Shown here piece by piece: positions 7,798 through 16,403 of a DNA stretch of 64,000 nt. Origin of the DNA: VRUE01 sp963704505. GTDB lineage: Bacteria > Actinomycetota > Thermoleophilia > Solirubrobacterales > 70-9. The stretch is taken from NCBI GenBank assembly GCA_963704505.1, contig OY969912.1, positions 1,054,001 to 1,118,000 on the forward strand. Direction: 5' to 3'. The notes below the pieces were generated by a model. That model saw only the letters and a program-made list of their open reading frames with translations, was not told where the DNA came from and did no database searches. Made by a program: the position numbers and the translations under genes. Numbering within the stretch: position 1 is the first letter of the stretch; each line of letters starts with the position of its first letter.

Positions 7798-9483
7798 ATG
7801 CCTGGGATGATCCGCACCGCTCCCGCGCGCCCGACCAGCCTCGACTCGCTAAGCGCACTCGGCGACCTCGCGGTCGCGGCCTTCGCCTGTCTCGCGATCA
7901 CCGCAGCCGGCGGCGTCGGCCTGGCCTTGATCCTTCGCCGCCGCCAGCTCACCTGGACCTGGTCGTTGTTCTGCCTGGCGCCCCTGCCGCTCTGGCTCGT
8001 GCTGGCGCTCCCAGGCCTGCTCGGCATCGCTCCCGCGGCGACCTCGCTGGCACTGATTGCCGGCCTCGCGGTCGGCTCGATTGGCTGGGGCGCAAACGCG
8101 GCGCTTGAGGACCGCCGCGCCGGTGGTGACCGCGAGGCGGCGCTGCGCGAGCTGCGCGGCCCGCTTGATTTCCTCCACCACCGCGTCGCCCGCCGCGCCG
8201 AGGCGATCACCGCAATCGCCGAAGGCGTCCCGATCGGCCGCACTAGCAAGGGCGAGCTGGCGAGCATCAGTCGTGGCGCTGAGCGCTCCGGAGCCCACAT
8301 CCTGATCCCGGGCGCCACGGGTGCTGGCAAGACCACCTCGCTGGCCTCGATCATGGTCGACTACGTCGTCCGCTCGGGCTTCGGGGCGATCGTCTTGGAG
8401 GCGAAGTCCGACGCGACCCTGCTCGACTCGGCGCGCTCGGCAGCGGAACTACGCGGCCTGCCCTTCCGCCTCCTCTCGCCCGAGGGCCCCGCAACCTATG
8501 ACCCACTCGCCCACGGCTCGGTCGACGAGCGCTCCGAGCGACTGATCGCGGTCGAGAACTGGGGCTCCGATGACGCCGGCTTCTACCGGATGGCGGCCTC
8601 GCCGTTCCTGCGCCTCGTCCTGCGAACCCTGGACCGAAGCGAGCAGCCGGTGACGCTCGCCAGCGTCGCCCGCTACTGCGACCCCGACGAGCTCCCCAAC
8701 CTCGCCCTCAGCCTCGAAGACGCAGACGCCCGCGAGGTGACGGCCACGGTGCGCGCCCTGCGCCCCGACCAGCAGCGGGCGATCGCCGGCCTCCACGCCC
8801 GCCTGCAGAACCTCGCCTCCTCGGACTTCGCCCGCAGCTGGCTCGACCCACTGCGCCCCCACGCGGAGACCTTCGACCTGCGCTCGGTGATCGAGCGGCG
8901 CGAGGTTGCCTACTTCCGCTTCGACACCGACCGCACCGGCAATGTCGGCCGGGCGATCGCGCAGATGGTCCTGCTCGACCTCGGCGCCGCCGCCAGCGCC
9001 CTGATGGGACGCGGGGTCGGCACCTTCGTCGCGATCGACGAGTTCGGGGCGCTCGAGGCACCGGCGCTCGACCGCCTCTACGCGCGCGGCCGCGCCGCAG
9101 GCTTCAGCGTCGCCCTCGGCACCCAGACCCTCGCCGACCTGCGCGCCGCAGGGCCGGCGGTGCGCGAGCGGATCGGCGCCACGGTCAGCTCGATCGTCTG
9201 CCACCGGATTGGCGAGCAGGCCGATGCGGAGTGGGTGGCGGAGCTGATCGGAGCGGTCCCGGCCTGGCAGTCGACGATCCGAACCGACGGCCTCGGCCTG
9301 CCGACCTCCGAGGGCACCCGCACCCGCGGCTATCGCTACGAGGTCAACCCGTCCGAGCTGCAGCGCCTCGGCCGCGGCGACGCCTACGTCGCGCGCCTTG
9401 ACCAGTCCGGCACCACCCGTGCAAGACGGGCGCAGGTGGTGCCGCCCTGGGAGCGCTTGACGCAAACACGCGGCGCCGCCTGA
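7798..9483 (+). CDS. VirD4/TraG-type conjugative coupling ATPase
   Basis: 561 aa from ATG 7798; ATG 7807 and GTG 7723 are alternatives and none has a clear ribosome site. Two hydrophobic segments (residues about 18-45 and 55-95) anchor the N-terminus. Walker A (GATGAGKTTS) lies near residue 171 and Walker B (FVAIDEFGAL) near 411, followed by a QTLADL sensor-like segment, the usual order in type IV coupling proteins that bring the DNA-relaxase complex to the secretion channel and pump DNA. It follows the replication-relaxation gene and precedes an SSB, a coherent DNA-processing block of the element. Confidence 0.88.
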   Translation: MPGMIRTAPARPTSLDSLSALGDLAVAAFACLAITAAGGVGLALILRRRQLTWTWSLFCLAPLPLWLVLALPGLLGIAPAATSLALIAGLAVGSIGWGANAALEDRRAGGDREAALRELRGPLDFLHHRVARRAEAITAIAEGVPIGRTSKGELASISRGAERSGAHILIPGATGAGKTTSLASIMVDYVVRSGFGAIVLEAKSDATLLDSARSAAELRGLPFRLLSPEGPATYDPLAHGSVDERSERLIAVENWGSDDAGFYRMAASPFLRLVLRTLDRSEQPVTLASVARYCDPDELPNLALSLEDADAREVTATVRALRPDQQRAIAGLHARLQNLASSDFARSWLDPLRPHAETFDLRSVIERREVAYFRFDTDRTGNVGRAIAQMVLLDLGAAASALMGRGVGTFVAIDEFGALEAPALDRLYARGRAAGFSVALGTQTLADLRAAGPAVRERIGATVSSIVCHRIGEQADAEWVAELIGAVPAWQSTIRTDGLGLPTSEGTRTRGYRYEVNPSELQRLGRGDAYVARLDQSGTTRARRAQVVPPWERLTQTRGAA

Positions 9484-9487
9484 AACC

Positions 9488-9510
9488 GCCCGAGGCGCTC
9501 CGCCTCGGGC
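9488..9510 (+). terminator. Perfect 10-bp hairpin after the coupling ATPase
   Basis: Arms 9488-9497 and 9501-9510 (GCCCGAGGCG with its complement) with a 3-base loop, four bases after the stop codon and 22 bases before the next ATG. It lacks a T run, so it may act as an attenuator or mRNA stabiliser rather than a full terminator. Confidence 0.6.
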
Positions 9511-9531
9511 CAGAAAGAGAGGAAGCACCAG

Positions 9532-9900
9532 ATGAACAACGTCACCCTGATCGGAACCCTGACCAAGAACCCCGAGATGCGAGGCAACGGCGACAAACCG
9601 GTCTGCCAGATGCGCCTCGCCGACAACAGCGGGCCCGGAGACGAGCCGCTCTACATCAACGTCGCCGCCTTCGGCCGCCAGGCCGAGAGCTGCAACACCT
9701 ACCTCGCCAAGGGCCGCCACGTCGCCGTCTCCGGTCGCCTGCGCTTTCGCGAGTGGACCGGCAAAGACGACGTCAAGCGCTCCGAGCACTCGGTCGCCGC
9801 AGACCGCGTCGACTTCCTGCCCGGAGGTAAAGCAGCCCCTGAGGACAAGCCGCCCGCCGAGGCGCAGGCCGAGAGCAGGGAGGAGGTGCCCGTCTTCTAA
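9532..9900 (+). CDS. ssb: Single-stranded DNA-binding protein
   Basis: 122 aa. OB-fold start MNNVTLIGTLTKNPEMRG, middle CQMRLADNS...LYINVAAFGRQAESC, then VAVSGRLRFREW, all typical of SSB. Unlike the 5931 copy it keeps a flexible tail that ends in acidic-plus-hydrophobic EEVPVF, similar to the SSB tip that binds replication and repair partners. A GAGAGGAAG ribosome site supports the start. Two different SSBs in one element suggest separate roles, for example transfer-strand coating versus partner recruitment. A strong hairpin follows at 9910. Confidence 0.9.
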   Translation: MNNVTLIGTLTKNPEMRGNGDKPVCQMRLADNSGPGDEPLYINVAAFGRQAESCNTYLAKGRHVAVSGRLRFREWTGKDDVKRSEHSVAADRVDFLPGGKAAPEDKPPAEAQAESREEVPVF

Positions 9901-9909
9901 CCGCGTTTC

Positions 9910-9940
9910 CGCAGGGGCGGGCGCTGCGTCCGCCCCTGCG
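9910..9940 (+). terminator. 11-bp GC-rich hairpin after ssb
   Basis: Perfect arms 9910-9920 and 9930-9940 with a 9-base loop, nine bases after the ssb stop. The following bases include only a short TCTTT, so termination efficiency is uncertain. Confidence 0.7.
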
Positions 9941-9986
9941 GGGCGTCTTTGCAAGAGGCGATGTTTCTGGGATTTCGGTCTGGGGG

Positions 9987-10000
9987 TATCGAAATCGATA
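9987..10000. promoter_or_regulatory. TATCGA-AA-TCGATA palindrome upstream of the sigma factor
   Basis: Perfect 6-bp inverted repeat with a 2-base centre, about 90 bases before the start of the sigma-factor gene, within an AT-richer patch of the gap 9941-10088. It looks like an operator. No protein in the window can be tied to it. Confidence 0.5.
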
Positions 10001-10088
10001 GGAGCGTCGTCTTGGATTTGATGAGGAGAACTGCCGCAGGCCCAGTCCAAGCTGGTGACCCCGCCACCGCGAGTGTGGTGGGCGGCTG

Positions 10089-11447
10089 ATGGAGGCCGCC
10101 CGCCGGCTCGACTCTCCGTCTCTGGGTTCGCATCGCCTCGAGCGGGAGCTCGTCAACTTGCGCCCCTTCGGCGAGGCGTTCGTGATGAAGAATTTCGGCG
10201 ATCGGCTCGCCTACGCCGACGCCGAGGACGCGGTCTCCGACGTCACCCTGCGCCTGCATCGCCAGATTGCGGCCGGCAATCCGCCCGAGAACCTTCAGGC
10301 AGCCTTCCTCACCGGTTGTCGCAACGCGGCAATCGACCGTATGCGCCGCCATTCGCGCAAGCCGACCGTCGGCCTCGAGGTCGTCGCCGAGTCGGCCGCT
10401 GAGACGCCTGCTCCCGAAGAAGAAGCTGAGCGCCGCGAGGAAACAGCCCGCGTCCGCGAGGTCTTGCTCCGCACCAGTCCTCGCCAGCGCCAGGTGCTGA
10501 TCCTGCGCTTCGGCCTCGGGCTGACGGTGCCCGAAATCGCCGCGCGGATGAACACGAGCCTGCCGGCGGCGAAGAACCTCCTCGCGCGCGGGATCGGCAG
10601 CGCCCGAGAGCAGCTCGAAGCGATCGAGGGCCGGAGCATCTGTCCCGAGATCCAGGCTTCGCTCCGCGCCACGGTCTTCGACCACGAGCTCGCCGGCGCC
10701 GTCGATAACGAGGAGGAGGCACGCCAACTCCATGCTCACCTCGATCACTGCGGAACCTGCAAGTCATTCCTCGCCTCGCTCCACCGCAACCTGAATGAGC
10801 TCGGGTCGGGCGCGCTTCTCGCTGCAACGACGGCACACTCGGCGCCCACCGGCCATCTCGCCCGCTGGGCCGACCATGCCGCCGCCGGCCTCCACGCTGC
10901 GGTCGCCAAGACTCGCCTCGCCGCCTACAAGCTCGGCGGAGTCTTCAACGGCGATGGCGCGGCGAGCGGCGCCCTGGGGAGCACCGGGCAAAAGGCGCTC
11001 GCGGTCTGCGGGGCGGCGACGGCGACCACCGCGACCTGCCTCGCCACAGGACTCGTCGGTCCCGGGGTCGGCGTCCTCGCTCACCACCACGACCCGGTCG
11101 TCCACCATCCCGCTCCGAAGGTGCGCCGTCTCTCAGGGCTGCCCCCGGCTACGACACCGCCCCCCCAGGAAGCGCCAACCGAAGAAGCGCTCACGGAACC
11201 GACTTCTCAGGGCAAGTCCGAAGAAGTGGCGCCACATCAGGATCCTCAGCCCGAATCTGAACCCGAATCGGCGCCCACCCCGGCCGAACAGGGCGCCGAA
11301 GAGTTCGGCGTCGAGAGCACCGCTCCAACACCCGAACCCGCTGCTTCCCCCGAACCTGCCCCGGCTCCTTCGGGCTCCGCGAGCCACTCGGCCGCTGCCG
11401 GTAACGGGGGCGCAGGCGGCGGCGAGTCCTTCGGCTTCGGCGGCTGA
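10089..11447 (+). CDS. Sigma-70 (ECF-like) factor fused to a zinc-finger and membrane-anchored Pro-rich tail
   Basis: 452 aa. Residues about 20-95 resemble sigma region 2 (DAEDAVSDVTLRLHRQ, NAAIDRMRRH), and about 118-178 region 4 with its helix-turn-helix (TSPRQRQVLILRFGLGLTVPE). A linker then leads to a HLDHCGTC motif, the HxxxCxxC zinc signature of anti-sigma factors, near residue 220. A hydrophobic stretch lies near 303-330, and a Pro/Glu-rich tail ends GGGESFGFGG. One chain therefore carries both sigma and anti-sigma-like parts and could sense a signal across the membrane. It opens the transfer operon and probably controls it (inference). Confidence 0.82.
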   Translation: MEAARRLDSPSLGSHRLERELVNLRPFGEAFVMKNFGDRLAYADAEDAVSDVTLRLHRQIAAGNPPENLQAAFLTGCRNAAIDRMRRHSRKPTVGLEVVAESAAETPAPEEEAERREETARVREVLLRTSPRQRQVLILRFGLGLTVPEIAARMNTSLPAAKNLLARGIGSAREQLEAIEGRSICPEIQASLRATVFDHELAGAVDNEEEARQLHAHLDHCGTCKSFLASLHRNLNELGSGALLAATTAHSAPTGHLARWADHAAAGLHAAVAKTRLAAYKLGGVFNGDGAASGALGSTGQKALAVCGAATATTATCLATGLVGPGVGVLAHHHDPVVHHPAPKVRRLSGLPPATTPPPQEAPTEEALTEPTSQGKSEEVAPHQDPQPESEPESAPTPAEQGAEEFGVESTAPTPEPAASPEPAPAPSGSASHSAAAGNGGAGGGESFGFGG

Positions 11448-11509
11448 GACGAATTCAAAGACCGGCGGATCGAAACCGCCACCCTCGTCGTCATGACCCC
11501 GAAGCGACG

Positions 11510-12082
11510 ATGGCAAGAAGAAAGAAAAACGACGTCTTCGTCATCGGCGACGAGAATCTCGAAGCCGAGACGCAGGACCTGCGGACGCCCGAGGCCGAGC
11601 TGCCGGCGGGCGACCAGGAGCCGGGTGGCACCCCTCCGCCCGGCCTCGGTCGCTCCTCATCCCAAGGCAGCTCGGGCCGAGCACGCGCCCTAGCCGCACT
11701 CGGCATCGCCGCGGTGGCGACTGGCTCGGTTGCGGCGCTGGAGCTCTCCTCCTCCAGCGACCGCGATCACCCGCAGGCCGAAAAGACGTCGCCGCGCTCG
11801 GCCCTGGTCCAACCACCGGCTCCGAGCGTCGCGGCCCCGCCGCCTTCTCCGCCTCGTCGTGACACCGAGGCCAACCGGCCCCGGCAGACGCGGCAGCACC
11901 GATCGGTCCCCCACAGTGAGCCCGAGCGCGAACCCACACAGTCAACGGCGCCACCCAGCTCGCCCGAACCCGAACCGCTGCCCGTCTCCGAACCGGCCCC
12001 GGCCCCGGCGCCCCCGAGCCCGCCGCCGCCCTCCTCCGGCGGTGGGCCGGGTGGCGTCGAGGAATTCGGATTCGAGCGATGA
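11510..12082 (+). CDS. Membrane-anchored Pro-rich protein of the transfer operon
   Basis: 190 aa. An acidic cytoplasmic N-terminus, one membrane segment near residues 60-82 (ALAALGIAAVATGSVAAL) and a long Pro/Ser/Glu-rich extracellular part that ends GGVEEFGFER. This end resembles the last residues of the sigma-fusion protein encoded just upstream (ESFGFGG), so the two may share a partner or processing signal. The stop overlaps the next ATG by four bases, implying translational coupling to the TcpC-like gene. No enzymatic motif is seen. The family is not recognised. Confidence 0.7.
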   Translation: MARRKKNDVFVIGDENLEAETQDLRTPEAELPAGDQEPGGTPPPGLGRSSSQGSSGRARALAALGIAAVATGSVAALELSSSSDRDHPQAEKTSPRSALVQPPAPSVAAPPPSPPRRDTEANRPRQTRQHRSVPHSEPEREPTQSTAPPSSPEPEPLPVSEPAPAPAPPSPPPPSSGGGPGGVEEFGFER

Positions 12083-12936
12083 GTGCCTCGCCCTTTCCAG
12101 AGCGCGCCAGAGAGACCTGGCAGATCGTCCGCCGCGCGCGAGCCTCTGCCCGCGCTCCCCGCTATCTCGCCATGGCTGTGCTTCTCCTCTTTCTCGCACT
12201 CGGCCTGCGTGCCACTTTCTTCCCCGCGACCGCTACACCACTCATCGCCACACACGAGTCGTCAACGGACGCGCCAAGCGAGGACTTCGCCCTCCAGTTC
12301 GCCCGCGCCTATCTCACCTACGACTCAGCTCATCCCGGACGGCGCGCCAGCGTCCTGGCCCCCTACCTCAGCTCAAACATGGGCGAAGGCGGCGGCCTTG
12401 AACCCGAAGGAAGCCAAACGGTTCGCTGGGCCGAGGTCGCCTCCAACCAGCGTGCGCTCGCAGGCGGCCGGCTGATCACCGTTGCCGCCGAGGTCTCGAC
12501 CCAACGCCTGCCTCTCTACCTCGCGATCGACATCCGCCATGACCCCGGCAAGCCACTGGAACTGCTGGGCTATCCGGCGCTGGTCGGCGCCCCCGCGATC
12601 ACCCCGGCTCTTGGTGCGACCCGTGAAACGGTCAGCGACCCGGCGCTGAGCGAGGTCGTCGACCGCGTCCTTCGCAATTACCTCGCCGCCGCGGCTCCCG
12701 ACCTGAAGGCCGACCTCGCGCCTGCGGCCGAGGTCACCCTGCCTACGCGGCGCCTTGAACTCGAAGAAGTCGAATCGCTCGAGTGGATCGACGGGCCCGG
12801 CTCCGGCGCCGTCCTCGCCACCGCGATCGCCACCGACCCCGAAGGGAGCACCTACACGCTCACCTACGAGCTCGGCGTTGCCTACCGCGATCGCCCCTAC
12901 ATCGACTTCATCGAGGTCGTCCCGACCGCCAGCTGA
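12079..12936 (+). CDS. TcpC/VirB8-like conjugal transfer protein
   Basis: 285 aa. One membrane segment at residues about 28-48 (YLAMAVLLLFLALGL) and two tandem extracellular domains of NTF2-like pattern: about 70-175 (FALQFARAYLTYDSAHPGRR) and about 190-282 (VVDRVLRNYLAAAAPDLKADL). This matches TcpC of Gram-positive conjugation systems, the VirB8 counterpart that helps build the transfer channel. It starts inside the previous stop (ATGA) and is followed after 19 bases by a small membrane protein. The family call rests on architecture and context. Confidence 0.8.
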   Translation: MSASPFPERARETWQIVRRARASARAPRYLAMAVLLLFLALGLRATFFPATATPLIATHESSTDAPSEDFALQFARAYLTYDSAHPGRRASVLAPYLSSNMGEGGGLEPEGSQTVRWAEVASNQRALAGGRLITVAAEVSTQRLPLYLAIDIRHDPGKPLELLGYPALVGAPAITPALGATRETVSDPALSEVVDRVLRNYLAAAAPDLKADLAPAAEVTLPTRRLELEEVESLEWIDGPGSGAVLATAIATDPEGSTYTLTYELGVAYRDRPYIDFIEVVPTAS

Positions 12937-12955
12937 CCCCGACCAAGGAGGATCA

Positions 12956-13330
12956 ATGAGACACCGACTTCCCGCCTGCCTGCTCGCAACCGTCGCCCTG
13001 ACGGGCGCCGGCTTCCTCGCCCCTTTTCCCAGCTCGTCGGCACCCTTGGCGAGCTCCACCGCCGAAGCGGCGGTAACCAAGTCACTACAGAGTGGCTCCG
13101 GCGGCGGCAACGTCTCCGGTGCCGGCACCCGTCTCGGCACCCTGCTCTCGGGCTGGGCGGTACCCGTGCTCACCGTCCTCGCCGGCTGCCTCCTGGTCGG
13201 CGCTTTGGCCTCTCGCAACATCGGCGCCTCGGTCGGGATCGTCGTCATCACCTTGTTGGGCCTGATCTTCCTACTCAGCCCGCAGTCAATCGAGAGCCTC
13301 GCCAAAGGCATCGCCAACGTCGTCTTCTGA
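12956..13330 (+). CDS. Small two-segment membrane protein, pilin/VirB2-like
   Basis: 124 aa with an excellent ribosome site (AAGGAGGATCA) before ATG 12956. A signal peptide (residues 1-28) is followed by a Gly/Ser-rich stretch and two membrane segments (LLSGWAVPVLTVLAGCLLVG and VGIVVITLLGLIFLL) with a short ASRN loop. The size, the cleavable leader and the double hydrophobic hairpin resemble VirB2/TrbC-type pilin subunits. The position inside the transfer operon agrees. Sequence-level similarity to a pilin family cannot be confirmed by eye, so the role is inferred. Confidence 0.7.
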   Translation: MRHRLPACLLATVALTGAGFLAPFPSSSAPLASSTAEAAVTKSLQSGSGGGNVSGAGTRLGTLLSGWAVPVLTVLAGCLLVGALASRNIGASVGIVVITLLGLIFLLSPQSIESLAKGIANVVF

Positions 13331-13337
13331 GACAGCG

Positions 13338-13931
13338 ATGAGCGACCCCAGGCCTCAGAAGGTGATCCGCTCATATCGCCTCGTTTTCCGCCGCCGCTGG
13401 CGCATCTTCCGCCTGCAGGGCTGGCGCATCCCCCTGCCCGGCGGGGTCGAGCTGCGTCTGCTCGGCTACTGGCTAGCGGCGCTGGCATTTGTTTTCCTCC
13501 TCGGCCGGCTGCCCCTGGTCGGCACCGTGACCAGCCTGATCCCAGCTTCCCTGCGGCTCGTCGCGCTGCCGCTAGCTGCCGCCTGGGGCCTGGCCCGCTG
13601 GGAGCTCGACGGCCGGCCGCCGCATCGCGCGCTTCTCGGCCTCGTGCGCTGGCGCTTGCGCCCCAGCTCACTCGCTGGCTTGCGCCCATGCCCGCCACCC
13701 GGCTCGCGGTTCGCACCGCTCGAGACTGTCTATTTAGGTCCCGACCGCAGCGCCCCGCGTCTCCCGCGCGGTCGAATCGACGGGCCAGCACGGCTGCTGC
13801 TCCGCTACCCACTCTCCGCCGAGCGACACGGCCGCCGCTGGCTGCTGCGCCCGCTCGACCGAGCGGCGCTTCATCGAGGCAAGACGATTGAGATCCCGCA
13901 CGGGACAAGCGCCCACCTTCTTCCGCCATGA
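13338..13931 (+). CDS. TcpE-like conjugal transfer membrane protein
   Basis: 197 aa. A basic N-terminus (RSYRLVFRRRWRIFRLQGWRI) precedes two close membrane segments (residues about 42-62 and 68-88), then an Arg/Pro-rich cytoplasmic part. TcpE-family proteins, which help locate the transfer machinery at the membrane, share this small basic two-helix layout and lie directly upstream of the VirB4-type ATPase, as here. The last codons overlap the next ATG by four bases. The assignment is from architecture and gene order. Confidence 0.65.
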   Translation: MSDPRPQKVIRSYRLVFRRRWRIFRLQGWRIPLPGGVELRLLGYWLAALAFVFLLGRLPLVGTVTSLIPASLRLVALPLAAAWGLARWELDGRPPHRALLGLVRWRLRPSSLAGLRPCPPPGSRFAPLETVYLGPDRSAPRLPRGRIDGPARLLLRYPLSAERHGRRWLLRPLDRAALHRGKTIEIPHGTSAHLLPP

Positions 13932-16357
13932 GACAACCTCACCATTTTCTCTGGGACAACCTGATCCTGCGCACCCCGACCGAGCCCTGGGCCGTCTACC
14001 AGCTCGCCGGCCAGAGCTACCCCGGACTCTCTGACGCGCGCAAGGTCGAGGTGGGGGAGAGGCTCGAGGCGCTCGCCTACACCCTGGAGGCCGACTTCCA
14101 GATCCTCCGCGTGGCCCGTAACTTCGACGCGGCGGGATATCGCGAGCGGGCAATGCAGACACTCGACCCTCGCCACGGCCACCCCGAGCTCTTTCGCGAG
14201 CACGTCGACGAACACGCCGCCAGCTTCAAGCGGCATGGCGCGCTGCGCCCTGAGACCTTTCTTGCCGTCCGCCTCGACTCGGCGCCGGCCGCGACCCCGC
14301 TCACATCGTTGCTCGATCCGCTCACCACTGCCTGGACTCACCTCGCCGCCCGCCTCGGCATCGAAGAGCCCCAATCGCTCTCCGCAAGCAGGCTCGCCTC
14401 GATCCGCCAGGTCGAGCAGGCGACCTTCGAGCGCGTCCTCGGCTACCTCGACGCGAGCCGCGTCGGCCCCCAGCGCCTTGCGGCGCTGATCCGCCGTGCC
14501 TATACCCGCGGCCTCGGCGAGCCAGATTGCGACCCGAACTTCAAGCCCCAGGCGATCGCCTTCCTCGACCCCGAAGGCGAGCGGCGCTTCCAGCCCCACG
14601 GCTACGACCTCCTGCGCCTCCACGACAGCCGGATCACGATTGGCCTCCGTTCGCTCGCCGTTGAAAGCGAGCTCGGCCCCTCTCATCAGGCCCACCTGGT
14701 CCTCGGTGCGATGCCCGAGGAGACAGCGGTTCCCGGTCAGGCGGCGGAGCTGATGTTCGCGCCGCTCGAGCTCGACTTCGGCGTCGATGCGACCCTCTCG
14801 GTCGAGTTCCTCGCCAACCGCGACGCCCGTCGCCTGCTCGCGAAACGAAAACTCGACGCCGAGCAGATCGCCCGCGAGGAGTCAGCCGCGGAGGTCGGCC
14901 CCTCGCTTGAGGCCGCCGAGCGGCCTCACCTCGCCCGCGAGCTGGAGGGCATACTCGGCGGCGGCGAGCGACCGCCGCTCCTGCGCTCAGCGCTGACCCT
15001 CTCGGTCGCGGGCGGCAATCCCGCGCGGCTCGAGGAACGCGTAGAGCGCCTGCGCGAGGCCTACGGACGGGTGCAGCTGCACCGCCCTGGCGGCGATCAG
15101 CACCGCCTCTTCCTCGCCACCTTGCCCGCGGCTCGCTTTCCGCTGCCCGAGTACACCGAGCACCTCCTGCCCGACCAGGTCGGGGCGATGATCCCGCACG
15201 CGATCAGCCACGCCGGATCCCAAATTGGTCCATATATAGGGCACACCCTGAGCGGCAGCCGCTCGCCGGTCCTCTTCGACCTCGCTGAAGCCTGTCAGCA
15301 GGCCCGCCCTCCGACCTGCCTCCTAGCGGGCAGCCTCGGCACTGGCAAGACGATCGCCCTGCAGCTCCTCACCTGGCAGGCCTTCCTACAAGGCTCGGGG
15401 CCGATCGTCGACATCGACCCGAAGGGCGATCACCACCTTGAGCGCCTGCCCGGAGTCGAGGGTCGCATCGAGACGATCGAGCTCTCCAACGAGCGCCGCT
15501 ACCGCGGCCTGCTCGACCCGATGCGAATTGCCGGTGAGGACACCCGAGAGGACCTCACCTACAGCTTCCTCGCCTCGATCCTGCCGGCGCCGGTCAAGCC
15601 CGAGTGGCACACCCAGCTGCGCCTGGCGATCTCCGAGGCGGTCGTCGGCGGCTCGCGCAGCTGCGCCGACGTCCTCGCCCGACTCGCGGCCTCGACCAAT
15701 TCCGATGCTCAGGAGGCCGGCCGGGCGGTCGAGATCCACGGCCGCTCCGGCCTCGCGCGGCTCGGCCTAAGCGAGGCCGACTCAGCGCCACCGGAGGTGG
15801 GTTCGGCACAGATTGTCTCGCTGCGGATCCGCAACCTCGCCCTGCCCCTTCCCGGCACCGCGCGCTCGGAGCTGCTCGAGGAGGAGCGCACGAGCCTGGC
15901 GATCCTGCGCCTGCTGGCCGCCTACGCGCTCCGTCTCTGCGCAACGGACACCGCGCGCCACTCGGTGCTGGCGATGGACGAGGCCTGGGCGCTGACCTCA
16001 GACAACCAGGGTCGGGCGCTGCTCGAGCGGATCAGCCGCCTCGGCCGCTCGCAAAACATCACGCCGCTCCTGGCGACGCAGATGCTCGGTGACGCCGCCG
16101 AGCTGGAGCCGCTAATCGGCGCGCTTTTCGCCTTCGGCCTCGAGACCGAGACCGAGGCGGTGCGCGCGCTTCAGCTTCTGCGTCTGGACCCCGAGGACCG
16201 CTCCGCCACCCAGTCCCTGCTCGACCATCGCGCCGGGCGTTGTCATCTGCGCGACTTCGAAGGTCAGGTCGCGCCGATCCAGGTCGAGCCGCCCGGCTGG
16301 ATGCTGGAACTTCTTGACACGACCCCGAACGCCGGATCGGGTCAAGGACGGCTGTAG
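13928..16357 (+). CDS. VirB4/TcpF-type conjugation ATPase
   Basis: 809 aa. The N-terminal half (about 1-430) is the variable VirB4-like region that contacts the channel. Walker A (GSLGTGKT) lies near residue 468, a conserved DIDPKGDHH segment near 497 and Walker B (VLAMDEAWAL) near 680, followed by a SRNI-type sensor (RLGRSQNITPLLATQ). VirB4 ATPases power assembly of the conjugation channel at the cytoplasmic face. It overlaps the TcpE-like gene by four bases and is followed 46 bases later by the VirB6-like gene. Length and motif order agree with the family. Confidence 0.9.
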   Translation: MRQPHHFLWDNLILRTPTEPWAVYQLAGQSYPGLSDARKVEVGERLEALAYTLEADFQILRVARNFDAAGYRERAMQTLDPRHGHPELFREHVDEHAASFKRHGALRPETFLAVRLDSAPAATPLTSLLDPLTTAWTHLAARLGIEEPQSLSASRLASIRQVEQATFERVLGYLDASRVGPQRLAALIRRAYTRGLGEPDCDPNFKPQAIAFLDPEGERRFQPHGYDLLRLHDSRITIGLRSLAVESELGPSHQAHLVLGAMPEETAVPGQAAELMFAPLELDFGVDATLSVEFLANRDARRLLAKRKLDAEQIAREESAAEVGPSLEAAERPHLARELEGILGGGERPPLLRSALTLSVAGGNPARLEERVERLREAYGRVQLHRPGGDQHRLFLATLPAARFPLPEYTEHLLPDQVGAMIPHAISHAGSQIGPYIGHTLSGSRSPVLFDLAEACQQARPPTCLLAGSLGTGKTIALQLLTWQAFLQGSGPIVDIDPKGDHHLERLPGVEGRIETIELSNERRYRGLLDPMRIAGEDTREDLTYSFLASILPAPVKPEWHTQLRLAISEAVVGGSRSCADVLARLAASTNSDAQEAGRAVEIHGRSGLARLGLSEADSAPPEVGSAQIVSLRIRNLALPLPGTARSELLEEERTSLAILRLLAAYALRLCATDTARHSVLAMDEAWALTSDNQGRALLERISRLGRSQNITPLLATQMLGDAAELEPLIGALFAFGLETETEAVRALQLLRLDPEDRSATQSLLDHRAGRCHLRDFEGQVAPIQVEPPGWMLELLDTTPNAGSGQGRL

Positions 16358-16403
16358 ACGCATCGCGCGGGCTGAAACACGAGCGTGATTCGTCTCATCC
16401 TCG

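Noticed and set aside
8449..10050. A 533-codon minus-strand frame across the coupling ATPase and ssb
   Set aside because: Walker motifs and the SSB fold are on the plus strand; the minus frame is compositionally biased noise.
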